Below are positions 20,620 to 29,525 of a DNA stretch of 64,000 nt, piece after piece; the first letter of the stretch is position 1, and each line of letters begins with the position of its first letter. The position numbers were made by a program, and so were the translations under genes. The notes below the pieces were generated by a model. The model saw only the letters and a program-made list of their open reading frames with translations. It was not told where the DNA came from and did not search any database. Source of the DNA: Acetobacter vaccinii (GTDB taxonomy: Bacteria; Pseudomonadota; Alphaproteobacteria; Acetobacterales; Acetobacteraceae); the NCBI RefSeq assembly GCF_008365315.1, contig NZ_CP043506.1:2090001-2154000 (forward strand). Reading direction: 5' to 3'.

Positions 20620-21135
20620 ATGAATTCTAACGTCACTCTTTTGACAGAGCTGCTTCTGAAAGAGCGTCCATCACTCTTGCGCCTGATTAAGCGGATTGTG
20701 GGCAGTGTGACGGATGCCGAGGATCTGACGCAGACCCTCTGGTTGCGTATTCAGTCTGTGACTGACAGCCCGCCTATTGAGAACAAGCAGGCCTATCTGT
20801 ATCGTTTGGCCCGTAATGTTGCGCTGGATCGCCTGCGTGCCTTCGACCGGCATAATGCAGTTTTTGAGGCAGCACCTTTGTTGGATGAGGTTGTGGCTCC
20901 GCTTCCATCTGCGGAAACTCATCTGATTGATCGAGAAAATTTAGAAATTCTTCTTCAGGCGATAGAAGGTTTGCCGCCCCGGTGCAGGGAGGTTTTTATT
21001 TTACGGAAAGTCGAAAACCTCAAAATTTCGGAAATTTCTGAACATCTCGGGATGTCATCCAGTATGGTAGCGCGCCACCTGCAACATGCACTCACCCATT
21101 GTATGGCACGGCTTAAAGAAACTGGTGTGCCTTGA
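20620..21135 (+). CDS. ECF sigma factor, FecI-like
   Basis: This 171-aa sigma-70 family protein has region 2 (VGSVTDAEDLTQTLWLRI, then YLYRLARNVALDRLRA) and region 4 (LPPRCREVFILRKVENL, then ISEISEHLGMSSSMVARH). It has no extra domains. It is followed by a FecR-type anti-sigma gene (55-bp gap) and an STN-type TonB receptor, the standard cell-surface-signalling trio in which a bound siderophore releases the sigma factor. It probably drives its own receptor gene. Confidence 0.9.
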   Translation: MNSNVTLLTELLLKERPSLLRLIKRIVGSVTDAEDLTQTLWLRIQSVTDSPPIENKQAYLYRLARNVALDRLRAFDRHNAVFEAAPLLDEVVAPLPSAETHLIDRENLEILLQAIEGLPPRCREVFILRKVENLKISEISEHLGMSSSMVARHLQHALTHCMARLKETGVP

Positions 21136-21190
21136 TCATCCGCGTTTTTATTCTCCACAGGCATTCTGTCTGTTTTTAAAAGTCTTTTCC

Positions 21191-22162
21191 ATGTCAGATC
21201 CTTTTAGTGATAGTGATGATGAAGCGTCTCGCTGGGTAATCCAGCAGGATATGGGGCCGCTTTCTGGGGATGATGAGCGGGAGTTTCTTGCATGGTTGCA
21301 ACATGATGTTGCCCATCAGGAAGCGTATCTCCGGGCACAGAAAACATGGGCGGCTATGAGTGCCCCGAGTATTACACAGGCTCTGGCACAACACACATCA
21401 GCAGTCGCAGTAATTCCCAAACGGAGGCGTCGTTTTGGTAAGGCCAGAAATGGCTGGGCAGTCGCAATTGCAGCTTGCCTTGCCTTAGGGATGTACGTTG
21501 GTGAACCACCCGTATTGTTATGGTGGCAGGCAAGTGAGACTTCCCGCGTAGGAGAAATCCGGACAGTAACGCTGGCGGACGGGTCACAAGTGCAGTTGGA
21601 TAGTGATAGTGCGATTGCTGTGCATTACACAGACAAGAAGCGGGAAGTACGCCTTTTAAAAGGCCAGGCTGCTTTTACGGTCACGCCGGACCGAGAGCAC
21701 CCCTTTGTTGTGACGGCGGAAAATGGAGATACTACGGCGCTAGGCACGCGCTTTATCATCAAGCGCAATGCGGCTCTGACCGATGTGACGGTGACAGAAC
21801 ACAGTGTGCGTGTTCAGGCGCAAGGGCATAATGCGCTATCTGAGGTCATTGTGCATGAAGGTGAGAGTACAACTTACGGCCCTCAAGGTGTCTTTGCGGC
21901 TCATGAGGTGGATGTTGACACTCAGGCTGCCTGGACCCGAGGTCGGCTGGTGTTTGTGGACCAGCCGCTGAAAACCGTGATCAACGAGCTGGCGCGCTAT
22001 CATCGAGGGTACATCACACTCATCAACGCAGAGGTTGGTAAGCTGCGGGTGAGTGGTTCTTTTGATGCGACAGACCCTTTGGCGGCCCTTGATACGTTGG
22101 AGCATTCGATAGGCCTGCATATTACAAAAGTGACCAATGCTTTGATTTTTATAAGGAAATAA
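21191..22162 (+). CDS. FecR-type transmembrane anti-sigma regulator
   Basis: The 323-aa product has an N-terminal cytosolic sigma-binding domain (SRWVIQQDMGPLSGDDER). One membrane segment follows near residues 85-100 (GWAVAIAACLALGMYVG), then a periplasmic FecR domain (VTLADGSQVQLDSDSAIAV) and a C-terminal secretin-like domain (LDTLEHSIGLHITKV). The start is ATG 21191; the longer frame upstream is unsupported. It should sense the STN domain of the next gene's receptor and control the upstream sigma factor. Confidence 0.9.
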   Translation: MSDPFSDSDDEASRWVIQQDMGPLSGDDEREFLAWLQHDVAHQEAYLRAQKTWAAMSAPSITQALAQHTSAVAVIPKRRRRFGKARNGWAVAIAACLALGMYVGEPPVLLWWQASETSRVGEIRTVTLADGSQVQLDSDSAIAVHYTDKKREVRLLKGQAAFTVTPDREHPFVVTAENGDTTALGTRFIIKRNAALTDVTVTEHSVRVQAQGHNALSEVIVHEGESTTYGPQGVFAAHEVDVDTQAAWTRGRLVFVDQPLKTVINELARYHRGYITLINAEVGKLRVSGSFDATDPLAALDTLEHSIGLHITKVTNALIFIRK

Positions 22163-22292
22163 TATTTTCCAAAAATCTTTCAATTTTGACGTTCGCGTTT
22201 TTTGTTTTCAAGCGTCATCAGGAATGAGAGGCATTTGCAAAATAGGCAATGCCATATAATTCTGCTTACTCTGATGGGGCTAACTCAAAGCG

Positions 22293-24755
22293 ATGCTGCC
22301 TGTTACGATCAATACCCATGCCTCAAAGCTCAGAAGTTTTGCAGCCTCGCTGCTTTTTACTACAGCCAGCATATCTGTGACGACAGTTGTTACTGTTTCC
22401 GAAGTGCATGCCCAAACGCTGCAAACCTATAATATTCCGGCGGGCTCACTGGCTACGGCTTTAAATCGCTTTAGTGAAGTATCAAATATCCAGCTTGTGT
22501 ATGATGCATCTCTGACCCGCAACCTGCAATCGCCGGGTATAAAAGGCACGATGCTGCCAGCCGAGGCTTTATCGCATCTGCTATCAGGCAGTGGTTTATT
22601 ATACAGATTCACGAATGGTAAGTCCGTTACCCTGACAAAACCGTCCAACACCATTACCCTTGGCCCAGTCAGGGTTGGCGGCGTATTACAAAAACAGGCT
22701 CCAGACACAGCAATGATTGGTAACCTTCCCCCTGTTTTTCCAGGAGGGGATGTCGCGCGTGGTGGGCAGATGGGTATGCTTGGCAATAAGGACGTCATGG
22801 ACACCCCCTTTAACGCCACCAGTTATACAGCCGATTTTATTAAAAACCGTCAGATACGGAATATCCGTGATGCGTTAAAGGATGATCCATCTGTAAGGAG
22901 CACGTTTACAACGGGTAGTCCGGGTTATGAGGCTATGACTGTCCGGGGTTTTAATGTGCTGAGCACAGATATGTCTTTTGGTGGCCTTTACGGCATTGTG
23001 CCAGCACCAGCGACTTTGTCTGAAGTGGCAGAGCGTGTGGAGGTTTTGAAAGGTCCGGCCGCTTTATTAAATGGCATGTCACCGGGTGGCTCTATTGGGG
23101 GGGCTATCAATATTGTTCCAAAACGGGCGCATGATACACCACTGACAGAGGTTGAGGCTGATTATACCTCTAATAGTCAATTTGGCGGTCATCTTGATCT
23201 GGGGCACCGGTTTGGAAAAAACAAGAATTTCGGGCTGAGAGCAAATGGTGTTATTCGCTCTGGTAATACAGCCATAGAACGCAACAGTATGAGAACAGCC
23301 CTGACATCGTTAGGGGCTGATGCCAGATTTAAACATGTGCGTCTTTCTGCTGATTTTGGATATCAGTATCGCGGGATTGATGGAACAGTTCCCTATTTTT
23401 CCTTACAGGATACGACGCCAATCCCACAGGCCGATAAAGTAAGCCGTAACCTTGGTGCGCCGTGGAGCAGGGATCGTAGTCAGGATTATTTTGGGGTTTT
23501 TAAAAGCGAAGTTGATTTGCTTCGCAATGTTACGGCGTATGGTGCTGTTGGTATGAGTTCTAATCAGGCGCATGGTTTGATGATAAAATCAATCAGCAAT
23601 ATTGACAGTCGTGGGCTCGGAAATGGGAGTGCCAATGCAACAGGGAATGAAAGCACGAATATAACCGCAGATCTTGGTTTAAGGGCGCATCTTAAAACAG
23701 CATTCTTGCTGCATGAACTGGCTTTTGCGGCCAATAGATACCAGTCTGATTCTGGAACTTTTTCTCAATATGAAACAATGAACCGTGGCACTGTGCCGAT
23801 TGATGGCTATACGGCTTTTGCACGACCAACAATCAAGGTGCCGGGGCATGTGCCTCATACAGCCTCTTCCACACTGTCCAGCCTGGCATTTGCCGATACG
23901 ATTTCAGCCTTGGACAAGCGTATTCAGGTAACTGCAGGTTTGCGGGTACAACGTGTGCAGTCTGCAAATTTTAGTGCTTCAACCGGGCTGAGAACCAGTA
24001 GTTACGATCAGACGGCTATTAGCCCTGCTGTTATGGCTGTGTTCAAACCTGTTAAGAATGTAATGGTTTATGGAAACTGGATACAAGGCCTCCAGCAGGG
24101 GACAATCGTAGGTTCCACCTATGCCAATGCCGGTGAGATTTTTTCACCTTATAAATCGACCCAGTATGAGGTGGGTGTTAAAGGTGACTTTGGGAGGTTT
24201 GTTGCAACATTCGATGTTTTTCAGATCATGCAGCCCAGCACCATTTATGACAGTGCAACAAATATTCTGTCATTGAATGGAGAGCAGCGTAATCGTGGCT
24301 TGGAGCTGAATGTTGTGGGGCAGCTTGCCAAAGGCCTTCACATTGCTGGTGGGTTAATGCTGATTGACCCTCGCCTGACCAAAACACAAGGTGGGAAGAC
24401 CGACGGATGGAAAGCTGCCGGAGTATCAACCGTTAACTTCAATGTCGGTCTTAATTACGATATTCCCTGGGTCAAGAACCTCGCTTTGACAAGCGATGTT
24501 ACATATACGAGTTCGCAATATCTGGATACGATTGTGCCACGTCGTAGTTTCCCTGGCTGGGTCAGGCTTGATCTGGGTGCGCGCTATAGCATCAAAAACC
24601 CGGCGTCTCAGGATGGAGGCAGGCTGTCGTTCTATCTCAATGTCGATAACGTGGCCAACACCCGCTACTGGAATAGCATGGGTCCGTATGCAGCTTACTT
24701 CTTGACACTTGGCGCGCCGCGCACAGTCCGTTTTGCCATTTCGGCTGATTTTTGA
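22293..24755 (+). CDS. TonB-dependent siderophore receptor with STN signalling domain
   Basis: This 820-aa outer-membrane receptor has a leader ending near HAQ (residues 1-40). An STN domain follows (residues 42-115, LQTYNIPAGSLATALNRF), then the plug (NRQIRNIRDALKDDPSV ... AERVEVLKGPAALLNG) and the 22-strand barrel, ending in Phe (TVRFAISADF). The STN domain is the part that talks to FecR, which fits the two genes upstream. The plug resembles FcuA/FhuA-type hydroxamate siderophore receptors. The ligand is not readable from sequence. Confidence 0.9.
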   Translation: MLPVTINTHASKLRSFAASLLFTTASISVTTVVTVSEVHAQTLQTYNIPAGSLATALNRFSEVSNIQLVYDASLTRNLQSPGIKGTMLPAEALSHLLSGSGLLYRFTNGKSVTLTKPSNTITLGPVRVGGVLQKQAPDTAMIGNLPPVFPGGDVARGGQMGMLGNKDVMDTPFNATSYTADFIKNRQIRNIRDALKDDPSVRSTFTTGSPGYEAMTVRGFNVLSTDMSFGGLYGIVPAPATLSEVAERVEVLKGPAALLNGMSPGGSIGGAINIVPKRAHDTPLTEVEADYTSNSQFGGHLDLGHRFGKNKNFGLRANGVIRSGNTAIERNSMRTALTSLGADARFKHVRLSADFGYQYRGIDGTVPYFSLQDTTPIPQADKVSRNLGAPWSRDRSQDYFGVFKSEVDLLRNVTAYGAVGMSSNQAHGLMIKSISNIDSRGLGNGSANATGNESTNITADLGLRAHLKTAFLLHELAFAANRYQSDSGTFSQYETMNRGTVPIDGYTAFARPTIKVPGHVPHTASSTLSSLAFADTISALDKRIQVTAGLRVQRVQSANFSASTGLRTSSYDQTAISPAVMAVFKPVKNVMVYGNWIQGLQQGTIVGSTYANAGEIFSPYKSTQYEVGVKGDFGRFVATFDVFQIMQPSTIYDSATNILSLNGEQRNRGLELNVVGQLAKGLHIAGGLMLIDPRLTKTQGGKTDGWKAAGVSTVNFNVGLNYDIPWVKNLALTSDVTYTSSQYLDTIVPRRSFPGWVRLDLGARYSIKNPASQDGGRLSFYLNVDNVANTRYWNSMGPYAAYFLTLGAPRTVRFAISADF

Positions 24756-24920
24756 GTTCTTGTGGTGTGGATAGCCCTGTCTTGGTGTTCGATTAGAGTT
24801 TTGTAAAATGCTCAAAATTCAGTAGTTTCGTACCTGCGGCAAGACGCTTAAAAACTGTGGAAGAATATGCGGTTCGGGTATGCCTCTGTGGCAGTCAAAT
24901 CCACCATAGAGGCTCCAAAA

Positions 24921-25799
24921 TCATGCAAGCAAATTGACCTGATGCTTCAGGACATGGTGCCTGAAGAGAGCATCGGCTTCATCCTGCAATTCCCGCAAAA
25001 TCGTGGTGTTGATGTGGTGAATGCTCCAGTTCCTAGCGACGATGGCTTTGTGCCAGGCGCGGCGTAGGCCAGGGCTGGTGTCGTCGGTAGCCAGAATATA
25101 GGCGGCCTGATCGATATTATGTGGAATGTCACGGCCCAGTCGTTCAAGCCCATCAAAAAAACTGGCTATGGTATAAGCCCCGATGGTTTGTGCCTGAGTG
25201 GTCCAAAAAACCGAACGGTTGGGAATAAGCGCCTCGGACCCCTGCAATAACCGCATAGTACCTGTTGTCAGTGCGTAGTCCTGATAGGGGGCAAAGGTGA
25301 TCAAGGCATCAAGTTGGGCCTGTTGAAGCGCTGCGAGTCCTTCGGCGGGGAGGACATCGCGGGTGATGACATCGTTTAAATTTAAGCCTTCTTTTTCAAG
25401 TGCTTTTGCTAGTAGGTAGGTCTGAAAAGAGCCTTCTGCAAGTCCGATGGTTTTGCCTGCCAGATCCTGCACGGTCATGATGTCAGAGTCGGTTGAGACG
25501 ACAAGAGCACCATCGCGCCGCCGCTGTGCGGACGCGGCCAGAAAGGTGACGTCCTGCCCATTGGCGGCAGCAAAAATAGGTACTGTGGAACTGGTGCCAC
25601 AAATATCAATCTCCCCAGTGGCAAGAAGAGCCGCACTGTCTCGACCATTGGCGTAGCGGATAAATTCTACAGCGATATTTGGGAAAGTTCCCTCCCAGCG
25701 AGATGCCAGCACCAGATGCAGGTTCGCTGGGTGCACCCCGATACGGAGCGGGCGTTTGCCCTTTATAATGGTCGGGATGGGAAGGGAGGTGGCATTCAT
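24921..25799 (-). CDS. SsuA/NMT1-like substrate-binding protein without signal peptide
   Basis: The 292-aa product has a periplasmic-binding-protein fold of the SsuA/TauA/ThiY group: PLRIGVHPANLHLVLASR at the start, then GEIDICGTSSTVPIFAAANG and VQDLAGKTIGLAEGSFQTYL. No signal peptide or lipobox precedes the domain, so it may be cytosolic. DszB desulfinases show that this fold has been recruited as cytosolic enzymes. Unlike the neighbour at 26352-27392, it lacks a Cys-Pro active-site motif at the N-terminus. No ABC permease or ATPase gene lies nearby. It diverges from the ArsR gene. Sulfonate-type binding is an inference. Confidence 0.7.
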   Translation of the reverse strand: MNATSLPIPTIIKGKRPLRIGVHPANLHLVLASRWEGTFPNIAVEFIRYANGRDSAALLATGEIDICGTSSTVPIFAAANGQDVTFLAASAQRRRDGALVVSTDSDIMTVQDLAGKTIGLAEGSFQTYLLAKALEKEGLNLNDVITRDVLPAEGLAALQQAQLDALITFAPYQDYALTTGTMRLLQGSEALIPNRSVFWTTQAQTIGAYTIASFFDGLERLGRDIPHNIDQAAYILATDDTSPGLRRAWHKAIVARNWSIHHINTTILRELQDEADALFRHHVLKHQVNLLA

Positions 25800-25943
25800 G
25801 TTCCATATTATACCGACACAGACAGCGGATTCCAGATGATAAACAGAGGTAATCAGAACGGGTTGCAGCTGGGAGCATAATTAAGCATACTCGTGGCGTG
25901 AAATTGCTCAGACAGCATAACCACGCAACCAAAAGGCGTGCCC

Positions 25944-26342
25944 ATGACAAAAATTGTAGACTGTTCGCCTGCAGACAATGCGCTCGAACTGCTCAAGCAA
26001 CTCGCTAACCCCAATCGGTTGGCCATTGTCGGCAGCCTTCTGGAGGGCCCCCGCTCCGTGGCGGAGCTGGAGCTGGTTCTCTCCATCCGTCAGCCCACGC
26101 TGTCCCAGCAAATTACCTCCCTGCGGGATGCCGGGCTCATTGAAGGTCGTAGGGAAGGGCGGCATACAATTTATTTTTTGTGTGACGAGCGTGTCACCTC
26201 TGTCATGCGTTTTTTAGCCACTCTTTACCCAGACCTTCTGCCCGCGCAGTTACGCATTCTACCGCCTTTTGGCAATATGAACTGCACGGACCTGCCTGAG
26301 ATGATTGTTGATATGCGGTTGTCTGCCCAGGACGTGTATTAA
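25944..26342 (+). CDS. ArsR-family winged-helix regulator
   Basis: The 132-aa product contains the ArsR helix-turn-helix core (LLKQLANPNRLAIVGSLL, then SVAELELVLSIRQPTLSQ, then REGRHTIYFLCDERV). Cys at about residues 7, 80 and 114 could be redox or ligand sensors, but the CxC metal motif of ArsR/SmtB is absent. The core resembles the BigR/SqrR sulfide-responsive group in wording, though I cannot confirm its cysteine pair. ATG 25944 is preferred, with AAGG 7 bases upstream. It lies between two sulfur-type genes and converges on the desulfinase-like gene with 9 bp between stops. Confidence 0.85.
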   Translation: MTKIVDCSPADNALELLKQLANPNRLAIVGSLLEGPRSVAELELVLSIRQPTLSQQITSLRDAGLIEGRREGRHTIYFLCDERVTSVMRFLATLYPDLLPAQLRILPPFGNMNCTDLPEMIVDMRLSAQDVY

Positions 26343-26351
26343 CCCGCTATT

Positions 26352-27392
26352 TCATGCGGCGATGCTGAGGGACGAGGCTTCACGCAGTGGACGTGGGTCA
26401 ATCCACTCATGAATATCAAAATCAGTGTTGATGAAGCCATGGTGCAGAAGGAAATTTTTCTGAATTTCCAAGGCATTAATCCATTCTGGCTCCAGGCGTA
26501 TTTCCAAACTCTGCGGTAATGCAGGCCCGTAGGCGGCAAAAGCATCGGCCGCTGTTGTGTTGGTTTCACGTCCGACGATTTCAAAAACCTGTTCTTCATG
26601 GGTTTTAGCCCAGACGGCAGCGCGCTGTAGCACGGCAAGATAGTGTGCCACGAGGTCTGGTCGTGTTTGGGCGAAAAGGCGGTCAACAGTGACCGGTCGA
26701 GGGGTGCCGTTGTTGATTTTGAATTTTTGGTCTGTAAAGGCGTTGATGTCGGCGATAATGCGTAGCCCGTGCTCACGCTGTAGGGCGACTGCCTGTGCGC
26801 CTTTGGCGTAAATGGCGTCCACCCGGTCCGCCAGCAGAGCATCAGCAATAACATCCCGCCAGGGCTTGGTGTCATTGTGGCCTTGTGTAAATCGGGTGGG
26901 ACCGGCTTTGAATTCACGGATCGTCACATCATTCAGGCTGAGTCCCTGGCTGGCCAGAACGGAGACATAACCATGCAATGCCATTGCACGGGCAAAGTCG
27001 ATTGTATCGTCCGGGCGCAAGGGTAGGGCGAGTGTTTTGCTAGCCAGATCTGCGGCGGAGGTAATCTGGCTCTCGGGTCGGACAAGAATAAACTGCGCTT
27101 CATCGACCCATGTAAGTCCGACAACAACAGTATCTTGCCCGCGTGAACGCGCCCAGATTGCTGGGATATTACCACCTTCACGGAACAGGCCATGTAAGTT
27201 GTGGTTGAAATGCGCGCTACGGACATTTTCTTCAGGTGCATCACGCAGAGAATGTAGCTGAATACCTTTGTTCAGCAAGCTTTCCCGCAACCAACCCTTA
27301 TCCAGAGCAATGCCAGTTGCCGTGGGTACGGGGCAGCGTGTGTACCAGAGTGATGAAATGTTGTGGGGAGAGATGGAAGCGGAATCCGACAT
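26352..27392 (-). CDS. DszB-like sulfinate desulfinase (SsuA-fold enzyme)
   Basis: The 346-aa product lacks a signal peptide and has the SsuA/NMT1 fold. Its N-terminus reads SLWYTRCPVPTATGIAL, matching the YSNCPVPN context of the catalytic Cys27 of DszB. His61 (SAHFNHNLHGLF) and Arg71 (LFREGGNIPAIWA) sit 10 residues apart, as do His60 and Arg70 in DszB. DszB hydrolyses hydroxybiphenyl sulfinate to phenol and sulfite. I infer C-S bond cleavage of some sulfinate here. It is divergent from the DszA-type monooxygenase, supporting a paired function. ATG 27392 has AGGG about 8 bases upstream; longer starts at 27407 and 27419 exist. A binding-protein role is the alternative. Confidence 0.72.
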   Translation of the reverse strand: MSDSASISPHNISSLWYTRCPVPTATGIALDKGWLRESLLNKGIQLHSLRDAPEENVRSAHFNHNLHGLFREGGNIPAIWARSRGQDTVVVGLTWVDEAQFILVRPESQITSAADLASKTLALPLRPDDTIDFARAMALHGYVSVLASQGLSLNDVTIREFKAGPTRFTQGHNDTKPWRDVIADALLADRVDAIYAKGAQAVALQREHGLRIIADINAFTDQKFKINNGTPRPVTVDRLFAQTRPDLVAHYLAVLQRAAVWAKTHEEQVFEIVGRETNTTAADAFAAYGPALPQSLEIRLEPEWINALEIQKNFLLHHGFINTDFDIHEWIDPRPLREASSLSIAA

Positions 27393-28047
27393 GACAGCGA
27401 CCCTCATGGGGTTAAACACACAAAATAAACGTCATATATATAAATATAACATTTTTTGTGAGTCAATGTGTCGGGCACTTTCACCAACATATCTTGAGAG
27501 ATGGGGGTGGTGGAAATTCATTCGGACATATTGATCTGATCCGAATCTGTGACATGCGTAGTCATGATGGCAAAAAATAATCATTAACCATTTGAAAAAT
27601 AATATTTTTATGTCTTCTGAAGGTGGTTGATGCCTTGGCCTGGTGACTTTCTAGGGGCGTGGTTGAACACTCAACAAACCTCAAAACCTAGCATGAAGAA
27701 CGCAAAATAATTTTGCTGCATGCTCTGGTGTTCCTTTGTTCTGAGAGTGTCGAGTGTCTGGAAATGTCTTCAATTCAAGACGCATAAAAATAATCAACCA
27801 TTTGATTTAAAATGGTTTTTATAAAAACAAAGCCTATTGCTTTGGGGTGGCACCGTCTACGCCTGCCAAAAATTACACAAAAAACATTATATAAAAAAAT
27901 ATACCGTAATGTTGACACGGCATCAGCAAAATGCATCTTAATGATGTGTTATTTTTTTAACGCACGAAAACGAATCGTTATAAAATCCAACAGCTAGACA
28001 GCAGCGCCCCGGATGGTCGGTGGCGGCATGTCGGGAGAGGTCTGGTT
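27393..28047. promoter_or_regulatory. AT-rich divergent control region between desulfinase-like and monooxygenase genes
   Basis: This 655-bp stretch separates two divergent genes and is markedly AT-rich. It contains a split direct repeat (listed separately). A hairpin AACCATTT/AAATGGTT at 27796-27817 is followed by a short T-run. A TTGACA at 27912-27917 could be a -35 for the monooxygenase gene, though a good -10 at 17 bases is not obvious. GGGAGAGG before 28048 is a clear ribosome-binding site. No gene is seen. Confidence 0.5.
27573..27805. repeat. Split direct repeat in the divergent region
   Basis: AAAAATAATCA-TTA-ACCATTTGA at 27573-27595 recurs without the central TTA as AAAAATAATCAACCATTTGA at 27786-27805, about 213 bases apart. 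Two copies of a 20-base element between divergent genes suggest a regulator-binding site. Confidence 0.55.
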
Positions 28048-29424
28048 ATGAGTAAAACTGCCAGTTCGGGCACAAAAAAACGCCAGCTTGTTCTTGGGGC
28101 TTTCCTGACACGTTATGGCCACCACCCCGGCGCATGGCGTCAGCCTGAAACACAGTTGGGCGTCGGGCCGGATTTTGCATCCTGGCTACATCTGGCGCGC
28201 ACGGCCGAGCGCGGCAAATTCGACACGGTTTTTCTGGCTGACTTCGTGGGGATGGGGGGGGATGACCTGTCCAGCTACGAAAAAGGGGCAGGTTTTCATG
28301 GGTTTGAACCACTGAGCCTGATTTCTGCCTTGGCCGCAGCGACAACACATGTCGGGCTGGTGGCTACGGTGAATACCAATTTTTCCCATCCCTACACTTT
28401 GGCGCGCACTATGGCCTCTATCGACCATCTGAGCGGTGGGCGCGTGGGGTGGAATGTTGTGTCGTCCTTGTCTCCCGGTTCCATCGCCACATTTGGTGTG
28501 CATGACCCGCTGGACCACGCTGCCCGCTATGATCGGGCAAGTGAGTTTATAGATGTAGCAAAAAAGCTTTGGGACAGTTGGGATGATGATGCTTTTGATC
28601 ATCCCGACAAATCCAGCGGGCGTTTTCTCAGTGCTGATCAGGGCCACCCTGTGCACCATCATGGCACGTATTTTGATGTGGACGCAGTACTGGACCTGCC
28701 GCGCCCAGTACAGGGCTACCCGGTTTTTGTGCAGGCGGGCAACTCCGATACAGGCCGGGATTTTTCTGCCCGCCATGCTGAAATGATTTATGCTGCCGCT
28801 CAGTTTGTTGAGGATGCCAAGGATTACTATGACGATGTCAAAGGTCGACTGGCACGTTGGGGGCGCTCGCCAGACCAGTTGAAGATTACTCCCGGTCTTT
28901 CCTTTTCCATCGGCAGGACTGAAGAAGAGGCGCATGAAAAGTTTGAGCGCCTGCAAGGTGCTGTCAATTTTTCTGGCCCGGTTGAACTCATGGGGGTGGA
29001 TCTGACAGGCTATCCGCTGGACGGGCCATTGCCGACGGATATTCCCGTGCCAGAAAATGGTAAGGGTCGGTGGGCGCAGGTGGTCCGTCTGGCAGAACGT
29101 GAAAAGCTGACCATTCGCCAACTGGTGCTGCGTTACAACGTGGTGCGCGGGCATCGTGTTGTCATTGGCACCCCGGCCCAGGTGGCAGACCAGATTGAAG
29201 ACTGGTTTCTTAAAGGTGTGGTTGACGGGTTTAACCTTATCTCCCCACTGAACCCTGCTTTTCTTGAAGAGTTTGTTGATCTGGTTGTGCCGGAATTGCA
29301 GCGTCGTGAGATCTTTCGCACCGAGTATGAAGGCAAAACCCTGCGCGATCGCCTGAACCTTCCTCGCCCGGCTAATCAGCATTCGCGGCTGGTGGAAAAA
29401 GCACGAGAGGCCGTTCAGGCTTAA
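28048..29424 (+). CDS. DszA/NtaA/SnaA-family FMN-dependent monooxygenase
   Basis: This 458-aa luciferase-like enzyme uses reduced FMN. The N-terminus (GAFLTRYGHHPGAWRQP), the motif ARTAERGKFDTVFLAD, GRVGWNVVSSLSP and the C-terminus (VVPELQRREIFRTEYEG, then KTLRDRLNLPRPA) match the DszA/NtaA/SnaA group. DszA oxidises dibenzothiophene sulfone to the sulfinate, the substrate of DszB, so divergence from the DszB-like gene is striking. Related members attack nitrilotriacetate, EDTA or sulfones, so the substrate is open. No flavin reductase gene is visible in the window; FMNH2 must come from elsewhere. GGGAGAGG precedes the ATG. Confidence 0.85.
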   Translation: MSKTASSGTKKRQLVLGAFLTRYGHHPGAWRQPETQLGVGPDFASWLHLARTAERGKFDTVFLADFVGMGGDDLSSYEKGAGFHGFEPLSLISALAAATTHVGLVATVNTNFSHPYTLARTMASIDHLSGGRVGWNVVSSLSPGSIATFGVHDPLDHAARYDRASEFIDVAKKLWDSWDDDAFDHPDKSSGRFLSADQGHPVHHHGTYFDVDAVLDLPRPVQGYPVFVQAGNSDTGRDFSARHAEMIYAAAQFVEDAKDYYDDVKGRLARWGRSPDQLKITPGLSFSIGRTEEEAHEKFERLQGAVNFSGPVELMGVDLTGYPLDGPLPTDIPVPENGKGRWAQVVRLAEREKLTIRQLVLRYNVVRGHRVVIGTPAQVADQIEDWFLKGVVDGFNLISPLNPAFLEEFVDLVVPELQRREIFRTEYEGKTLRDRLNLPRPANQHSRLVEKAREAVQA

Positions 29425-29525
29425 CTATTCTTCCGGCTCTGAGAAATTACACAATAAAAGCGCTTTATTTCTCAGAATCCGTAAAAACTTATGATGTAAA
29501 AACGTTTTTCCAAGGATAATTCTGT

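Noticed and set aside
28186..29382. 398-codon open frame antisense to the monooxygenase gene
   Set aside because: The sense frame is a full-length DszA/NtaA-family protein. The antisense product shows no domain.
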